NCBI GenBank assembly: GCA_001795245.1
Contig: MGOD01000051.1
Span: 8,590 to 15,843 of the forward strand
Direction of reading: 5' to 3'
DNA from: Chloroflexi bacterium RBG_16_70_13
Lineage (GTDB): Bacteria > Chloroflexota > Limnocylindria > Limnocylindrales > CSP1-4
DNA: 7,254 nucleotides
The notes beneath the pieces are model-generated. The model saw nothing but the letters and a program-made list of their open reading frames with translations, ran no database searches and was not told the origin of the DNA. This document shows positions 5,303 to 7,254 of this stretch, one piece after another. The position numbers were made by a program, and so were the translations under genes. Numbering within the stretch: position 1 is the stretch's first letter; every line of letters begins with the position of its first letter.

Positions 5303-6945
5303 AGCCACGCTGGCCGGGGCCGGCGCCGGACGCCGGCGGCCCGGGTGCCGCGAGCGGGGCCGATTCGGGCATCTCGCCGATCGATCCCAGCGGCCCCTTC
5401 CGGGCGCGCCGCGTGCCCCAGCCCTCGTCGTCGACCGGCGGTCCCCAGGCCGCGGTCCGGGCGATCACCCGCGGGAGGACCGCGCTCGTCAGGGCGACGC
5501 CGCAGCTCGACCTTCGCGACCCGATGCTCCCGGCCGCCCTGCGGTTCGCCCGCCGGCACGGGGCGGACATCCTTCCGTCTCCGATCCTCGGCGCCTGGCG
5601 CACCCGGACCCTCAGTGCGAACGCGCAGGAGCGGGAGACGCCCTGGCTCCTCGGCTTCGATGCCACCCCGAACTCGCCGGCCTACGACACGCCCGATCGC
5701 ACCGGGGCCATGTGGCGACCGCGCGAGCGCGACTGGCTGGAGCGCGATGCGACGGGCTTCGGGCAGCGCCTCCTCGGGCCGATTGCCCTGGCAGAGAACG
5801 TCGACTTCCTGGCGGCCCTCGAGGACGACCCGAGCCCGGCGATCGCCGGGACGGCGGCCGAGATCTTGCGCGAGATCCAGCCCCGGATGGAGGCCGACCT
5901 CGCCGACTGCATCACCGGCACGGACCCGTGGCACGACACGTTCGCCCTCTGGCTCCTCGCCCGGCGGCCCGGGGCCCTCGCCCTCCTCCATCCGCTGGCA
6001 CTCGCGATCGCCACCCGCTACGGGACCCTCGCCAATCGCCTGGCCGGGCTCGTCTGCGGGACGCGCTTCCCGTTCGAGGGGGTCCCCCTCACGTCGGCGA
6101 ACGCCCAACTCGGCGTCGCCCTGTGGACCCTCGACTACCGGCCGACGCTCCTCGCCGGGATCGTCGCCTTCGTCCGCTCCCACCGGACGCCCGACGGCGG
6201 GTTCGCCGACGAGGGCCAGTTCGCCGATCCCCTGACGACGCTTGCCGCGGCCGACCTCCTCTCGACCCTCGACCCGGCCTTCGACCCGGCGCCGACGGCC
6301 GACTGGTTCGCCCGGACACAGGAGCCGGCCGGCTGGTGGCGGGCGCTCGATCCCGAGGTGCCGTGGCTGACGGCGGCGGTCGTCGAGTGGCTCGAGGCCG
6401 CCGAGCGGCCGTTCGCGGAGCGCTTCCGCTGGCCGGCCTACCAGCGGGTCGACCTCGATCGCAAGACGAGCATCCCCGGCTACGTCGCGTTCGACCGGCT
6501 GGCCCGGGTCTTCGAGGCCGTGCCCGGGATCGCGAGCGCCCCGGTCGCGCTCGCCTTCGGCGACCTCGCCGGCTTCCGCGAGTTCAACAACGCCTTCGGC
6601 CAGGAGATGGGCGACCGCGTCCTGCGGACCTTCGCGACCGCGCTCTCGGAGATTGACGCGTCGCTCGCCATCCGGGACGGCGGCGACGAGTTCCTCATCG
6701 TGGGTGCGCCGACCCGAACGGGCCTCGTCGAGGATCTCGAGCGCTTCGGCGCCGCGTGGCCGACCCGGTTCTCCAGCGAGTACGGGCCGCAGGCCGGGGT
6801 CGTCGCGCCGAGGTTCGTCGTGAGCACGATCGAGGGCCGCGACCTCCGCGCCGCCCGCGAGCGCCTGGGCCGGGCGATCTCCGGCGTCAAGGCCGAGGCG
6901 CCGGAGCCGCCGCCAGAGGGCGTCCTGCGCCGCCTCGAGCGCTAG
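5293..6945 (+). CDS. Alpha/alpha-toroid (QW-motif) and GGDEF domain fusion protein
   Basis: The product has 550 residues. Residues 1 to about 75 are Pro/Ser/Gly/Ala-rich and probably disordered. Residues about 75-400 are helical. They contain two matches to the QW motif of terpenoid-cyclase/prenyltransferase toroids: FV-x3-R-x3-G-x-F (293-304, with DGGF at 301-304) and W-F-x3-Q-x3-G-x-W (338-349), 45 residues apart. No DxDD cyclase motif is seen, so this may be a binding scaffold. Residues about 417-535 are a GGDEF domain. By PleD numbering D327 (D424 here), N335 (N432) and D344 (D441) are kept, and the signature GGDEF is intact (463-467). D329 is Ala, K332 is Arg, H340 is Gln, and the RxxD inhibitory site is absent. 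It may make c-di-GMP or only bind GTP. No membrane segment is evident. ATG 5293 is preferred because upstream GTG 5179 and ATG 5206 add Arg-rich sequence with poor codon bias. Confidence 0.8.
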   Translation: MSLKPRWPGPAPDAGGPGAASGADSGISPIDPSGPFRARRVPQPSSSTGGPQAAVRAITRGRTALVRATPQLDLRDPMLPAALRFARRHGADILPSPILGAWRTRTLSANAQERETPWLLGFDATPNSPAYDTPDRTGAMWRPRERDWLERDATGFGQRLLGPIALAENVDFLAALEDDPSPAIAGTAAEILREIQPRMEADLADCITGTDPWHDTFALWLLARRPGALALLHPLALAIATRYGTLANRLAGLVCGTRFPFEGVPLTSANAQLGVALWTLDYRPTLLAGIVAFVRSHRTPDGGFADEGQFADPLTTLAAADLLSTLDPAFDPAPTADWFARTQEPAGWWRALDPEVPWLTAAVVEWLEAAERPFAERFRWPAYQRVDLDRKTSIPGYVAFDRLARVFEAVPGIASAPVALAFGDLAGFREFNNAFGQEMGDRVLRTFATALSEIDASLAIRDGGDEFLIVGAPTRTGLVEDLERFGAAWPTRFSSEYGPQAGVVAPRFVVSTIEGRDLRAARERLGRAISGVKAEAPEPPPEGVLRRLER

Positions 6946-6969
6946 GCAGGGGCGGCGGCGATCTGCTAC

Positions 6970-7003
6970 ATACCCCCCAGGGGTATCGGTCCCGTGATAC
7001 GAT
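6970..7003 (+). promoter_or_regulatory. CsoR/CstR-like operator and promoter of the thioredoxin reductase gene
   Basis: ATACCCC (6970-6976) and GGGGTAT (6980-6986) form a perfect 7-bp inverted repeat around CCA. This TACCCC-n-GGGGTA form is typical of operators bound by CsoR-family repressors (copper-sensing CsoR, persulfide-sensing CstR). A -10-like TACGAT (6998-7003) follows, 8 bases before ATG 7012, implying a leaderless or nearly leaderless transcript. The operator covers the place where the -35 should be, so repression by promoter occlusion is expected. A second, shorter repeat, GTATC (6983-6987) and GATAC (6996-7000), overlaps both elements. No -35 consensus is visible and no csoR gene is in the window. 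Confidence 0.6.
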
Positions 7004-7011
7004 GGCTGCGT

Positions 7012-7254
7012 ATGACCGAGCGCAACACCAAGCCCGCCCCGTTCGGCGGGCTTTCCATCGACTTCTCGGGCGACACGTCCGTCGCCGCGCCGGCAACGCC
7101 AGCTCCCCTCGGGGGGCTCTCGATCGCCCTCGCCCCCGACGTCGCAACGGCGCCGGGCGGTCCCGCGACGTCCCTCGACGGTCGCGGCCCGACCCACTCC
7201 AAGCTCATCATCGTCGGCTCGGGGCCGGCCGGGCTGACCGCGGCCGTGTACGCC
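7012..7254 (+). CDS. trxB: Thioredoxin-reductase-like FAD flavoprotein, 5' part
   Basis: The first 81 residues are visible and the gene runs off the window. KLIIVGSGPAGLTAAVYA (64-81) is the FAD-binding Rossmann start (GxGxxG at 69-74) typical of TrxB, the NADPH-dependent enzyme that keeps thioredoxin reduced. Ordinary TrxB proteins start only about 5 residues before this strand. Here about 63 extra residues precede it, including a duplicated PAPFGGLSI/PAPLGGLSI (8-16 and 30-38). No ATG or GTG lies nearer the core in this frame, and ATG 7012 is well placed behind a -10 box, so the extension appears genuine. Other two-Cys pyridine-nucleotide-disulfide oxidoreductases share this N-terminal motif. 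The CxxC active site would be downstream and cannot be checked, so trxB is probable, not certain. Confidence 0.75.
   Translation, partial: MTERNTKPAPFGGLSIDFSGDTSVAAPATPAPLGGLSIALAPDVATAPGGPATSLDGRGPTHSKLIIVGSGPAGLTAAVYA
7030..7118 (+). repeat. Duplicated coding segment forming two terminator-like hairpins in trxB
   Basis: AAGCCCGCC (7030-7038) and GGCGGGCTT (7045-7053) make a perfect 9-bp stem with a 6-base loop followed by TCC. This looks like an intrinsic terminator with a very short T-run, 18 bases after the start codon. A second stem (7101-7107 with 7112-7118, one G-U pair as RNA, loop CTCG) lies in the second copy. The two stems coincide with the two protein repeats PAPFGGLSI and PAPLGGLSI. 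Pro (CCN) and Gly (GGN) codons pair easily, so the structures may be a by-product of the protein repeat. Confidence 0.5.

Noticed and set aside
4831..7197. 788-residue open frame on the minus strand opposite the LLM and GGDEF genes
   Set aside because: It is an antisense shadow with no recognisable domain; the plus-strand frames carry the conserved motifs and the GC3 bias.
1..7254. CRISPR arrays, insertion sequences or transposase genes
   Set aside because: No regularly spaced direct repeats, terminal inverted repeats with target duplications, or transposase motifs were found; the only tandem repeats are the short in-gene ones listed.

Overview
The window is GC-rich, bacterial and gene-dense. 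It carries most of a coenzyme F420 biosynthesis cluster: cofD, cofC and cofE, in that order, flanked by two luciferase-like monooxygenase (LLM) genes of the kind that use F420. The GC content, strong third-position GC bias, F420 genes, AbrB/PIN pair and apparently leaderless starts suggest a Chloroflexota-like or actinobacterium-like soil or water bacterium. That placement is inference; no marker gene in the window fixes the phylum. Every gene I accept is on the plus strand.

Layout. Positions 2-538 hold the 3' part of an LLM oxidoreductase whose stop overlaps the start of cofD (531-1610). A VapBC-like toxin-antitoxin pair (1696-1938 and 1916-2350) then sits between cofD and cofC. It has its own candidate promoter and an inverted repeat that could be its operator. 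cofC (2419-3120) overlaps cofE (3104-3916). A 324-bp non-coding stretch (3917-4240) carries several dyads and the probable promoter and ribosome binding site of a complete LLM oxidoreductase gene (4241-5137). After a 155-bp gap with a strong inverted repeat comes a 550-codon gene (5293-6945). Its product appears to join an alpha/alpha-toroid domain with QW-type motifs (terpenoid-cyclase/prenyltransferase-like) to a C-terminal GGDEF domain. The window ends in the first 81 codons of a thioredoxin-reductase-like flavoprotein gene (7012 onward), preceded by a CsoR/CstR-like operator and followed within the coding region by a terminator-like hairpin.

How the genes fit together. CofC makes the GDP-activated C3 acid, CofD joins it to the deazaflavin Fo, and CofE adds glutamates. 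The LLM enzymes are likely consumers of the F420. Fo synthase (FbiC or CofG/CofH) is not in the window, and CofE lacks the C-terminal flavin domain of actinobacterial FbiB. The TA pair, the GGDEF fusion and the thioredoxin reductase have no obvious metabolic link to F420.

The most unusual items are the toroid-GGDEF fusion, the TA pair inside the F420 cluster, the metal- or persulfide-type operator on the thioredoxin reductase gene, and tandem-repeat extensions at the ends of three proteins (CofD, CofC, thioredoxin reductase).
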